A stretch of 64,000 nucleotides of DNA from Candidatus Gastranaerophilales bacterium. Lineage in GTDB: Bacteria > Cyanobacteriota > Vampirovibrionia > Gastranaerophilales > Gastranaerophilaceae. The notes beneath the pieces were generated by a model that did no database searches, was not told the DNA's origin, and saw only the letters and a list, made by a program, of their open reading frames with translations. This document shows, piece after piece, positions 45,010-54,570 of this stretch. The stretch covers positions 176,718 to 240,717 of the forward strand of contig JAFYOU010000027.1 of assembly GCA_017560095.1 (NCBI GenBank). Reading direction: 5' to 3'. The first letter of the stretch is position 1. The number at the start of each line of letters is the position of its first letter. The position numbers and the translations under genes are program-made.

Positions 45010-46347
45010 TTAAAATGAAGAATTTATGTACTTTTTAAACAGGCTAATATTATTGATTTTTGAGGCAATTAATAAATCAGCTCTTGTTTCTTTTAATTTC
45101 AACATTTCAAAAATAGGGTCTAAATAAAATATTTCACGTGTTGACAACTTATCCTTTGCGCAATTTACAATTTTTTGAACAACATCCCATGAATTCAAAT
45201 TACAAGTCAAGGAATAATCAAGACCTTGAGTAATGGTAGACATAGCGTAATTATCTATTTCATAAACTTTTAAGAATTTAAATTCAGATAAAAGTTTCAA
45301 AATATCGCACCGACATAAACCCTTATAAAGTGCACATAATGCCAAAGCAATTTTTGGATCAGAACTATCATGATTTCTAATTTCAATATATTTTTTTAAC
45401 CTAACATCAGGAAAACATAAACTTTGATGCAAAATATAATCTTCAAAAGTGGCAAAATAACCCATATAACCTTTTTTCATAAATTCCCTAAAAGTTATTT
45501 CGCCTCTAATTTCAATTATTTCGTTATTACGCTCTATATATATCATAGGAACATCAAGAATGCAGGATATATAATTTTTAAACACATTCTTTTTAGCAAA
45601 AGTTTTATTAAAAATATTTTTGTAAAACAAATTGCATCGATTTCTTCCACAAAAACGCCAAACATTATTTCTAATCGATTTTTTATCACTTAATTTTCCA
45701 TTTTCAAAAGGGCTATTTGATAATAAAGCCGATACAAAAGGCATAATTAAATTAAAAAATTTAAGTTTATAATAAGCGTCTATGTTATCAGAATAATCAA
45801 CATTAATCTGAATGCCGGCGCTTTGACGCATCATCCTGGGAATGAATTCACCATATTGACACATAGGTAAAAAATCATTCATAATCTTATATCTTCTTTT
45901 GTTCAATAATTCAATATCATCAACGCAAGATTTTGGACTGATTCCATAACCAAGAAAGATAACATCATATAAAGCAGCAATTTTATCAATTTTATTTATA
46001 ATTTTAAATAATTCAATTTCAATTTCAATTATATCTTTTTTGGGCGCAAGACTTATTTCTAATTGACAACCGGGCTCTAATGAAATAGAAGAGCCATTGT
46101 CAGAGATTGCCCCAATAACAGTTTCATTATCTAAAATCAATTCCCAACGATTTATAGCAGAAAATTCTTTTATAATTTTTTCTAGTTTTTCATAATTTGC
46201 ATTCTCAAAAGTGTTTTTATCTAAGCTTAATCTTTCATATTCAAGCCCAATTAAACCTTGTACATTCCCAATATAAAAATCATTTATTTGTCTAAAAGTT
46301 AATTTATTATGATTTTTTGTTTGTTTTTTATCAACCAAATTTAACAT
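45010..46347 (-). CDS. gshA: Glutamate-cysteine ligase (plant/cyanobacterial type)
   Basis: GshA makes gamma-glutamylcysteine, the first step to glutathione. The order of motifs fits the GCS2-type enzyme: GLIGLEYERLSLD near the start, ISLEPGCQLEISLAP (near 75), GYGISP, MMRQSAGIQINVDYS (near 170) and VPMIYIERN. The 445-residue length agrees. I set the start at the ATG at 46347; the longer frame begins with TTG. A TAAGAT lies 6 nt before that ATG. No gshB is visible in this window. Divergent from rsmA. Confidence 0.78.
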   Translation of the reverse strand: MLNLVDKKQTKNHNKLTFRQINDFYIGNVQGLIGLEYERLSLDKNTFENANYEKLEKIIKEFSAINRWELILDNETVIGAISDNGSSISLEPGCQLEISLAPKKDIIEIEIELFKIINKIDKIAALYDVIFLGYGISPKSCVDDIELLNKRRYKIMNDFLPMCQYGEFIPRMMRQSAGIQINVDYSDNIDAYYKLKFFNLIMPFVSALLSNSPFENGKLSDKKSIRNNVWRFCGRNRCNLFYKNIFNKTFAKKNVFKNYISCILDVPMIYIERNNEIIEIRGEITFREFMKKGYMGYFATFEDYILHQSLCFPDVRLKKYIEIRNHDSSDPKIALALCALYKGLCRCDILKLLSEFKFLKVYEIDNYAMSTITQGLDYSLTCNLNSWDVVQKIVNCAKDKLSTREIFYLDPIFEMLKLKETRADLLIASKINNISLFKKYINSSF

Positions 46348-46353
46348 ATTCAA

Positions 46354-46410
46354 ATCTTAGCATAAATAATAATTTCACAAGTTAGCTATAAGTATAATTT
46401 ATGATAAGAT
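46354..46410. promoter_or_regulatory. Divergent promoter region of gshA and rsmA
   Basis: TAAGAT hexamers end exactly 6 nt before both start codons: at 46354-46359 on the minus strand for gshA and at 46405-46410 on the plus strand for rsmA. A perfect TATAAT also lies at about 46393. The -35 boxes are weak (TTGTGA at a 15-bp spacing for gshA). Confidence 0.4.
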
Positions 46411-46416
46411 TAATAT

Positions 46417-47256
46417 ATGAGTTTAAATTACATTTTAAGAGCTAAAAAATTTAAAGCGAAAAAATCTTTAGGGCAAAATTTTTTAATAGATGAAAAAATT
46501 ATTGATTTTATATCAAGCAACGCAAAAAAAGATGATGAAATTTTGGAAATCGGGCCAGGCCTTGGTTTTGTAACAGAACAACTTATCGAAAATTCATCCA
46601 AAGTAGTTGCTCTTGAAATAGATAGAGATGCAATAAATATTTTAAATAAAAATCTTGGTGATAAAGAAAATTTTCACCTAATTGAACAAGATATTTTAAA
46701 AACAAATATAAATGACTTACCATTTACAAAAGACAAGATTAAAGTAATCGCAAATATTCCATACTACATCACAAGTCCAATTTTAGTTCATCTATTGGGT
46801 GAAATTGATGAACTTTCACACAAAAATCGTTCAAGAATATCTGAAATTATTCTAATGGTACAATTGGAGGTTGCAAATAGAATTGTGGCAAATGAAAACA
46901 GCCAAAACAAAGAATATGGTCAACTTTCAATTTTATCTCAAATGTATTGCGACGTTGAAATAATTAAAAAAGTCCCCAAAAATTGCTTTTCACCAGCCCC
47001 AAAAGTAGATAGTGCATTAGTTAAATTTACAATAAACGAAAAACCAAAAGTTGAAATAACTCGTCTTTTAAAAAGAACTGTCAAAGCTATATTTATGGCA
47101 AGAAGAAAAAATGTTAAAAATTCATTACTTAATGCAGGCTTTATAGAAGTTGAAAAAGCATTAGAAAACACTGGAATAGATAAAATGACACGTGGCGAAA
47201 AGCTTTCTTTAGAAAAAATCCAGCAACTTTCTGTAGCTCTAGAGGAATTTAATTAA
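46417..47256 (+). CDS. rsmA: 16S rRNA (A1518/A1519-N6) dimethyltransferase
   Basis: KsgA/RsmA methylates the last hairpin of 16S rRNA. The 279-residue protein begins with KKSLGQNFLID (the conserved K-S-G-Q-N-F-L), has the SAM loop EIGPGLGFVTEQL (near 48) and the catalytic NIPYYITSPI (near 113). The length is normal. Its stop overlaps the ispE start by one base. Confidence 0.96.
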   Translation: MSLNYILRAKKFKAKKSLGQNFLIDEKIIDFISSNAKKDDEILEIGPGLGFVTEQLIENSSKVVALEIDRDAINILNKNLGDKENFHLIEQDILKTNINDLPFTKDKIKVIANIPYYITSPILVHLLGEIDELSHKNRSRISEIILMVQLEVANRIVANENSQNKEYGQLSILSQMYCDVEIIKKVPKNCFSPAPKVDSALVKFTINEKPKVEITRLLKRTVKAIFMARRKNVKNSLLNAGFIEVEKALENTGIDKMTRGEKLSLEKIQQLSVALEEFN

Positions 47257-48026
47257 TGCAAATAAAAATTAAATGCCCAGCAAAAATTAATCTTGATTTA
47301 AAAGTTTTTCCCATTAATGCTGATGGTTTTCATCCAATCAAAAGCATAATGCAAACTATAAGTTTATTTGATTATCTAAATATTTCAATCTCGGATGGAA
47401 ATGAAATCAAACTAAATGGCAATAGTGAAGAAATTCCTTATGACGAAAAAAATATTTGCCACAAAGCTGCAAAATTATACTTACAAACAATAAAACAAAA
47501 CAAAGAAGTTAAAATATATATTGAAAAAAATATTCCTGTTTGCGCCGGCCTTGCAGGTGGATCAACAGACGCAGCAGGAGTACTGTTTGGTTTAAATGAA
47601 ATTTTCAACAAGCCATTAGATAAAGAAGAGCTCCACAATCTTGCAAGTCAACTTGGTTCAGACTTAAACTTTTGCCTTGAAGGTGGAAGAAAACTTTGCG
47701 AAGGCAGAGGTGAAATCCTGACCTCGCAAAAGTTTATTGAATTTCCAATAACATTGGTCAAACCAAAAAAACTTCAAATTTCTGCCCGAGAAGCTTATAT
47801 TGCATATGATAATTTAAAAAAACAATCTAATATGCCAAATGATTTGGAATTTGCACTAATTGATAAATACGAAGAACTTAAATATTTACACTCACTAGGC
47901 CTACAAATGTCTGGCTCCGGGCCAACTTATTTCATCAAAAAAGAGGAACTTGGCTACAAATTAGATAACAATTATTTAATAATTGAAAATCTAAAAACTA
48001 TAGATTATGGGGTTGTCAAAATTTAA
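47256..48026 (+). CDS. ispE: 4-diphosphocytidyl-2-C-methyl-D-erythritol kinase
   Basis: IspE phosphorylates CDP-ME in the MEP isoprenoid pathway, upstream of the ispH enzyme in this window. The 256-residue GHMP kinase has CPAKINLDLKV at the start, the ATP loop PVCAGLAGGSTDAAG (near 93) and LQMSGSGPTYF near the end. Translation is coupled to rsmA by a one-base overlap. The last bases overlap the 3' end of the metallopeptidase gene. Confidence 0.95.
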   Translation: MQIKIKCPAKINLDLKVFPINADGFHPIKSIMQTISLFDYLNISISDGNEIKLNGNSEEIPYDEKNICHKAAKLYLQTIKQNKEVKIYIEKNIPVCAGLAGGSTDAAGVLFGLNEIFNKPLDKEELHNLASQLGSDLNFCLEGGRKLCEGRGEILTSQKFIEFPITLVKPKKLQISAREAYIAYDNLKKQSNMPNDLEFALIDKYEELKYLHSLGLQMSGSGPTYFIKKEELGYKLDNNYLIIENLKTIDYGVVKI

Positions 48027-49150
48027 ACGTTATTTTGCAATTTAACTTTTGGCCCATGCAAACTTTTATATAATTTTTTTGAATTTTCAGGCAATTCCAA
48101 TCCTTGCAATTGTAGAGCGAAAGCTTCAGCAATAAACTCTGGCACCCCATAACATGCATATGGCGAAACTGCAAATGCAGCTTGCATTGTTTCATAGTTT
48201 TCGAGCCATTTTCTCATAGTGGGATTGTAAGCTTGTGGATTCCTAAAATCAGTAATTATAAAATGATAATTATACAGATAACTTTGCAAATGCCCAAGCT
48301 CATGAAATAAAGTTTTGTATCTTGTAAAATTAAAATCAAAATCGATTTTACTGTTTTTATGAGCAGTTAAAAAACCAAAAAGATTTGCAAAATTTGATTT
48401 TTTATTTTCTTCACGTAAAATTTCAACTTCAAAAGCATCAATATCATCTTTTTTAAAATCACCATAACAACCAGCTCTTAGCATTTTAACAATTAAATCT
48501 TTAGGATATTTATTTAAATTTGAAGTTTTTGAATAAAATTTTCTTAAATCCGTATATAGTTCAATTCTTTGCGAATAATTCAACCCATCTAAATCACCAC
48601 CAGCCCTAGAAAATACGTCATTAAAATATTCAACAACAGTGAAATTATCAAAATATGGACTAAGCTTACAAGATGTATCAATAACTCCATCTTGCATTAA
48701 AGTTGAAACCATTTTTTTTATTTCACCAATTAATCCTTGCGGGGAATATATTTGACTATTCACGGTTAAAACCGAACTTGGATTTTTTGTTGTTCGCATT
48801 AAACTTATACCAATATCATCAAAACATATATGATCAGGGGTTTTTAAGCGAGTTTTCGAAGTATTTATAGCCTCACAAAGGCCTTGGTTTATAAAATTCA
48901 AAACACATAAGGATTCTTCACTAAAACCATGATAACTTTTAACCCCAAAATGTTTTCTTCCAAAGTCATAAGCCTCTTCAAGCGAATTAGCATCCTTAAA
49001 TTCAATAGGAATTTTTTTACCAAATGATAAATAATAATTTTTAGGATAAGAAGCTTTTTAAGACTGAACAACATCAAAACTGGAGTGAAATTTTTCGGTC
49101 TTAAAATTGTATTCTTGTTTACAAAATTTCATTATAGGTAAAATTTTCAT
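48023..49150 (-). pseudogene. Zinc metallopeptidase gene interrupted by one in-frame TAA
   Basis: Read from an ATG at 49150, the frame stays open for 375 residues except for one TAA at 49058-49060 (codon 31). Beyond it, a further 52 codons have good coding sense (YPKNYYLSFGKKIPIEF, AYDFGRKHFGVKSYHG) before the first standard start, a TTG at 48901. The body has FHELGH, a zincin HExxH site (codons 283-287), and an EFIAEAFAL helix that may give the third ligand. The LSFG at 41-44 matches the N-terminal box of its neighbours. So this is a single nonsense mutation, stop readthrough, or sequence error in a tagged peptidase. Confidence 0.72.
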
Positions 49151-49304
49151 GATACATATAAAAAACAAGAAGAGATTAAAACTTGCATGTTTAAAATTTA
49201 AAAATAATGATTGTAAACTTTTGTGAATAAAACATTTAAAAAAAGCATAATAAAAAATTCAGATGCTTTATACGACCAGCAAAAATCAAAAAAAGGAATT
49301 AAAA

Positions 49305-50630
49305 ATGTTAAACTTGCAAAATATAAACCAAATCAGAAGTTTGTCGCCAGCATTAAAATTAATACAACCAAAAACAGCTACAAATACAATTAAACTAAAA
49401 CCACAATTAACTGCTGACGTATTTCAACTCTCGTTTGGCTCAAATATTTCAACAGAAAAAGCGTCCAGTGATGAATTATATTCACTTGATCAGTTAACAA
49501 CAAAAATAATCGAACTAAGAACTGCTGAAAGTAGTGAAGAGTTAGAAAATTTGACTGATGAATTTTTACATCAAGCATCTGAAAACAAAACAAATATTGC
49601 AGACTTCTTAAGCGAAAAAGGACTTGATTGTGAAACGGCTTTAAAATTTTTATATGGTTTATGCAAAGAAGAAGAAACCGGTAAAGTTTTAGTTGCTGGT
49701 TTAACAAAAAATCCAAAAGAATCTCAAGAAATTTACAACAAATTAGTTTCTGCTATAGCTTCAAATGAAAAAGATGAACAATTATTTAATTCTTGGTTTC
49801 AAGATGAAATAGCAGGATATAAAGTTGCTTTTAAAAATTATTATAGAGCAATGCTTCGAGATAAAAACACCGGATTGGAAGATATTGTCAAATTTTCACC
49901 AAATGTAGCTCCTTGGGTGCTTGTCGAAAAAGCTGGCAGAACCGATTTTACTATTGGAAATTTGCCAGGCTCAGATGATCCTGCGGCAGGCAAATTTTCA
50001 TACGAACTTACATGGCCAAATGACTATAGAAAATTTGTTTATGACATTGCAAATCTAGGAGAAAATGAAGAAAAACGTTTTGGCTACAATAATGAAAATA
50101 GCGTAAAATTAATTAGCCCTGGTGAGTCAGCAAAAAGAGTTTATCGAATAACAACAAAAAACCAAGGTGACTATATTCTAAAAGCCGATCCGATTTACCC
50201 AAGAAGTACAGATTGGTATAGCAATAGGATACGTGAAAACTTAGATTTGAGAGCCGATATGCCATACACAAATGCAATGATTGATTTTTATTTAAAATTT
50301 AACGGTCTTGAAGATAGTGTTGCGGATGTACAATTTTATGATCATTTAACGGGTTCTATTTTATACAAGGCTACTGATGGCGAAGCTTGCATAGATGAAT
50401 TTGACCCAGAAATTTTTGAGAATGTTTATATTTTTAGAATGCATCCTACAGCTAAAAAATATCAAGAGGTTGGAATATATTTAAATGATATGAACCCTCA
50501 AAACTTCTTGAAGGACAAAAATGGCAACATAGTCTTAATTGATACAGGCCATGCTAATTATAAAGATCCGCTAAAACCACTTACCATAGGTATGGTAGTA
50601 TTAAGTAATTTATGCGGAAGGACATTATAG
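49305..50630 (+). CDS. Kinase-fold-like protein with LSFG-tagged N-terminus
   Basis: I set the start at 49305, where AAAGGAA lies at good spacing; an upstream frame extension has no site. 441 residues: an unstructured tail of about 45 residues (N/T/K/Q-rich) ending VFQLSFGS (42-45), a helical region, then a kinase-like core. GDYILKADP (near 290) resembles the ATP-lysine strand and NPQNFLKDKNGNIVLIDTG (near 398-416) resembles the N and D of the catalytic and metal sites. It shares this arrangement with the SFKG protein from 33695. Function unknown. It precedes the PHP gene by 10 nt. Confidence 0.62.
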   Translation: MLNLQNINQIRSLSPALKLIQPKTATNTIKLKPQLTADVFQLSFGSNISTEKASSDELYSLDQLTTKIIELRTAESSEELENLTDEFLHQASENKTNIADFLSEKGLDCETALKFLYGLCKEEETGKVLVAGLTKNPKESQEIYNKLVSAIASNEKDEQLFNSWFQDEIAGYKVAFKNYYRAMLRDKNTGLEDIVKFSPNVAPWVLVEKAGRTDFTIGNLPGSDDPAAGKFSYELTWPNDYRKFVYDIANLGENEEKRFGYNNENSVKLISPGESAKRVYRITTKNQGDYILKADPIYPRSTDWYSNRIRENLDLRADMPYTNAMIDFYLKFNGLEDSVADVQFYDHLTGSILYKATDGEACIDEFDPEIFENVYIFRMHPTAKKYQEVGIYLNDMNPQNFLKDKNGNIVLIDTGHANYKDPLKPLTIGMVVLSNLCGRTL

Positions 50631-50640
50631 GTTTTTTATC

Positions 50641-51966
50641 ATGAACATAAGGCCAATTGGTACTGTATCAACAATAAAACAAAATAATATAAAAAAAAAT
50701 AAAACGGGTATAAACTTTTCTGGACGCTTAACATCCTTAGTAAACCCATTATTGAATACAACAAATACAAGAATTATGAATTATAATCCATTTATAAATG
50801 GCATTATGCCCATAGAAAAAAGAGATAAGCTTTTCCCAAAAGACGAAAAATACAGAAGAGAATTGGCAAATTCCCTAGGGATTACAGATCAAAAAAAATT
50901 GGCTTCTATAGTTGGTCATCAAGAATTAAAAGAAATTTTAAAAAATTCAAAACCATCCAATTTTAATCCTATGCTAGACGAAAACGGATATCCTACCAAT
51001 CCAGATTTTTGTATAAATTTACATATGCATACGAAATACTCAGATGGATGTTTTGAGATAAAAGATTTGCTTGAACAGGCGCAACAATATGCAGAGAAAA
51101 CTTCAAGACCAATTTTAATTTCAATTTCAGACCACGACACTCTTGAAGGTACTAAAGAAGCAATAAAATTAATAGCAGGCAATCCTGAAAAATACGATAA
51201 AATCTTATTTGTCCCATCAATAGAATTAAATGCAAAATATCAAAATCCATCAATCACAAGAGCTGAAGTGGGGCATAATTATGCATTTCAACTTGAGCTT
51301 TTGGGATATTCAATAAATCCTTTTAATCCAAAATTAAATGCTTTTATTGAAGAATTAAAAGACTCGAACAGCGAAATAGTAACCCAAATTCTTGATGTTT
51401 TCCAAGAAGAATATCCCGAGCTTAAAATAAGCATTGAGGAAGCAAAATCAATTAAAAAATCTGATAACGGAAACAGGACACATATGTTTTATCTAGGAAG
51501 CTCAGGAATAATTGATGATATAAAATCCTATTTGCACTCTAAAGCAGATTCAATTACTGACAAAACCAAAAAAGATGAAATACGAGCTTTTATTAACGAA
51601 TATTTTGAAAAATATCGCCAAGAATATGGCAGCAGAAACGTAATGCCTAAAACTCCCAACATAAAAGAAGCTATAAAAATATTAAAAAGCGATGGTTTTG
51701 GCTTCGTTGGAATTGCACATCCTGCAAAAATAGATTTAAATGGCGCAAAAGAAATTGGAAATTCTTCGCTCAAAAAAATTATTAGCGATTTTTATATTTG
51801 GGGTGGCAATGCAATTGAATACAACTATCAATATCCGGGAGCAGAAAACAACAAAGGATATACGGATTGGATTAATTCAATTAATGAATTTTGCGACACA
51901 AAATACCCCTGCATAATTAAAGCTGGCGGAATTGACAATCACGGAACAAGTATATTTAAACGTTAA
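50641..51966 (+). CDS. PHP-domain phosphoesterase with NFSG-tagged N-terminus
   Basis: The 441-residue protein has a tail of about 28 residues ending GINFSG, then a linker, then a PHP fold: NLHMHTKYSDG (metal His pair at 128-130), ISDHDTLEG (163-170), PSIELN (near 190) and later GIAHPAK with GGIDNHG at the end. PHP enzymes are trinuclear-metal phosphatases or exonucleases; a small-molecule phosphatase is most likely. No ribosome site is seen, so it is probably translated by coupling with the kinase-fold gene upstream. Confidence 0.8.
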   Translation: MNIRPIGTVSTIKQNNIKKNKTGINFSGRLTSLVNPLLNTTNTRIMNYNPFINGIMPIEKRDKLFPKDEKYRRELANSLGITDQKKLASIVGHQELKEILKNSKPSNFNPMLDENGYPTNPDFCINLHMHTKYSDGCFEIKDLLEQAQQYAEKTSRPILISISDHDTLEGTKEAIKLIAGNPEKYDKILFVPSIELNAKYQNPSITRAEVGHNYAFQLELLGYSINPFNPKLNAFIEELKDSNSEIVTQILDVFQEEYPELKISIEEAKSIKKSDNGNRTHMFYLGSSGIIDDIKSYLHSKADSITDKTKKDEIRAFINEYFEKYRQEYGSRNVMPKTPNIKEAIKILKSDGFGFVGIAHPAKIDLNGAKEIGNSSLKKIISDFYIWGGNAIEYNYQYPGAENNKGYTDWINSINEFCDTKYPCIIKAGGIDNHGTSIFKR

Positions 51967-51975
51967 ACAGTTTAA

Positions 51976-54381
51976 CTATCTGATTCTTGCAAAAATTGCA
52001 GTCGTAGATCCAGATAAATTAATAGCTGTTAATGTGGATCCATCACTATATATCTCATTTTTGCCATTAATATTACCCGAGCCACCATATTTTTTATCAT
52101 CAGTATTAAGTTTTTCAATCCAAACACCTTGGGGGAACTGAATATAGTATTTTGCTGCACCTTGTCTTGGATATTTTAAATCTGCAAAATTTGTAACGGA
52201 AAATACCTCGTTTTTCCTTTGAGGATCATAAGCATGTGTAGCGAAAACATTATCAGGATTTTTTATGGTACTGTCTATCAATAAATAACCCCTTGCAAGC
52301 GCTGGGTTTTCAACATTTAGCTGATTTAAATCTTTGGTAAGTCTTTTAAACTTATTCATCAAATCTTTAGCTGATGTAGCGTAAGAAATGGATCCCATTT
52401 TTGATTCATTATATGCAGCTAAACCAGTATCGTATCCTTTTTCAACATGCATAGAATGTTCATTTCTAACAGACTCAAACTGCCTAAAAAACCTAAATGG
52501 TGTTAAATCAGCCTTTTCATCACCCTGGAAAACCATCTTTGGACCAGGAATTGAATAAGTTCTAGCTAACGCCATTTTATTTTTATCAAAACTTTTCATA
52601 AATGTTTCTTTTACTGCATCATAAGTGACACCAGATGAGGATTTTATACCCAAAGGCATTAGTATATCATAAATAAAGCTTTCTTCAAGTTCTGCTCTTC
52701 TTTTTGAATTTGTTATATTGGCAGTATTATATCTATCTAACTTTCCTGTTTGATACATGATTGCCAAATGCTCTGCCACAAATTGCGCTTTTTGCATAAC
52801 TAAAGATCTTTTTGCGTCATGCATAGATTTTTTGGCTATCGAGGCAAATTCATGAACTCTTCTATGATCATTTTCATCCAATATTATATTCTCGTTTAAA
52901 TGTAACATAGGCACCATTAATTTAGCAATTAATCTAGTACCTTCCCTATTTCCAATTTCATCATGGCTCATTACGTATTTGACGGCATTTTGAGAACAAT
53001 AACATGCTTTTTCAAACCTATCTAAATTAATTACACCATACAGCCCTTCCTCTAGACAATGATGATAATTAAAATCCCATTCACTGTCATACCCAAGTCT
53101 ACCTAATGAAGTTTTTCCGCGACATATATCCTCAATTGCCTCACAATGAACTTCTTGAGAAGCAGATTCACCATACTCAAATGGTAAAAGGCTGTTTACA
53201 ACACGTTTATCATGCACTTCACCAGGATTATCCCAATAATTACCAAAATCATCAACACTTATTTTTTCTCTTGAATCTTCTGCAATTAAAAACGCATCAG
53301 GAAAATGATAATTTACCTCTGCAGCAATTTGTTTCATTGTGTAATCTGATTGCATATACTTAGTCATATCTAAACGCAGTCCGTCACAATGATAATTTGC
53401 AAGCCAATTAAGTGCCGAATTAACGATGTAATCTCTTACATATCTAGAATTCTTGCCTTCAAAATTAAACGATTCACCGAAATCATTTTGCCCTTGAATA
53501 TATGGGCCAGTTTTTTTCAAAGAAGCTCCATCAGGCCCAAGGTGATTGGGGACCATATCCATAATAACATTCAATCCAATACTATGAGCATAATCAATTA
53601 ATTCTTTCAATTGATCCGGACCACCCCTATGCTCTGCAGGTGCAAATTTATCAACACCATCATACCCCCAATTAAAAGAATAAGTATTTTCTACAGGCAT
53701 AATTTCTATCGCATTAAAACCAATTCGCTTAATTGATTGCAAAACACTTTTAGTTGACTCATAAGTACCATCTTTTGTCAAAGTAGCAATATTTAATTCA
53801 TATATTCTTGCATTACTAACCGGAGTTAATTGATTTTTTCGATTTGCTACTCTAGAGATTCTATGTTTATCTTCATTGAACCAAAAACTATCTCTCCATC
53901 TATATCTAGAATGATCATAAACAACGGACTCACCAAGCAATTTCATTTGTCTAAATGAATAAGGATCTTTGACGGTATCAACATTACCATCACCTTTATA
54001 TATTGTATAAGAATATTTGTCGCCATGTTTTACCTCTCCGGCAGGAATAGGTTCTTTTGTTGCAAAAACACCCTCACCCATATTCGTTAATTCATAAGTT
54101 TTTTTTGATGTTTCATCTTTAGAATCTACTACCGTCACAATAACTTTTTTTGAATCAGGGTAGGTTAGAATTTTAAAAATTGTTTCTTTGGTTTTGGGAT
54201 TAATAACTGCACCCCAACTAGTATGCTCCGACCACTTTCTTGTAAATGAAATAGGCATTTGATAAACATTTGGTAACGCATCCATTTGTTTATAACTTTT
54301 TGCTATGTCCCTATTAGATAATTTTTCTTTGGTTTTATCTAAGCCTTTATTAGAAACCGGAATAATACTATCAATTTTCAT
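51976..54381 (-). CDS. GH13 alpha-amylase-family enzyme with CBM48 and ISF-tagged N-terminus
   Basis: 801 residues. The N-terminal tail of about 46 residues ends MPISFTRK. Next is an early-set/CBM48 domain (about 55-140), then a GH13 barrel: region I DMVPNH (275-280), region II GLRLDM with nucleophile Asp 338, the acid Glu in IAEDS (near 368), and region IV MSHDEIGN (near 480). A C-terminal beta domain ends near residue 800. This suits a branching enzyme or maltooligosyltrehalose hydrolase type, acting on alpha-glucans. No Sec signal. It converges with the PHP gene. Confidence 0.83.
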   Translation of the reverse strand: MKIDSIIPVSNKGLDKTKEKLSNRDIAKSYKQMDALPNVYQMPISFTRKWSEHTSWGAVINPKTKETIFKILTYPDSKKVIVTVVDSKDETSKKTYELTNMGEGVFATKEPIPAGEVKHGDKYSYTIYKGDGNVDTVKDPYSFRQMKLLGESVVYDHSRYRWRDSFWFNEDKHRISRVANRKNQLTPVSNARIYELNIATLTKDGTYESTKSVLQSIKRIGFNAIEIMPVENTYSFNWGYDGVDKFAPAEHRGGPDQLKELIDYAHSIGLNVIMDMVPNHLGPDGASLKKTGPYIQGQNDFGESFNFEGKNSRYVRDYIVNSALNWLANYHCDGLRLDMTKYMQSDYTMKQIAAEVNYHFPDAFLIAEDSREKISVDDFGNYWDNPGEVHDKRVVNSLLPFEYGESASQEVHCEAIEDICRGKTSLGRLGYDSEWDFNYHHCLEEGLYGVINLDRFEKACYCSQNAVKYVMSHDEIGNREGTRLIAKLMVPMLHLNENIILDENDHRRVHEFASIAKKSMHDAKRSLVMQKAQFVAEHLAIMYQTGKLDRYNTANITNSKRRAELEESFIYDILMPLGIKSSSGVTYDAVKETFMKSFDKNKMALARTYSIPGPKMVFQGDEKADLTPFRFFRQFESVRNEHSMHVEKGYDTGLAAYNESKMGSISYATSAKDLMNKFKRLTKDLNQLNVENPALARGYLLIDSTIKNPDNVFATHAYDPQRKNEVFSVTNFADLKYPRQGAAKYYIQFPQGVWIEKLNTDDKKYGGSGNINGKNEIYSDGSTLTAINLSGSTTAIFARIR

Positions 54382-54570
54382 CTAAATCTGCTCAATACAC
54401 ACTACACAAGTCTAAAAAACGTAATGTATCACCACATGATCAACACCTGAACCAATAGTAACAAAAAACAAAGAAAATAACAAGAATACGACAAAATCAA
54501 ATAACAATAAGTGCTTTTTAATAAAAAATATGCTACAATACATTCAATATAAATAGAGGAAGTTAGACAA

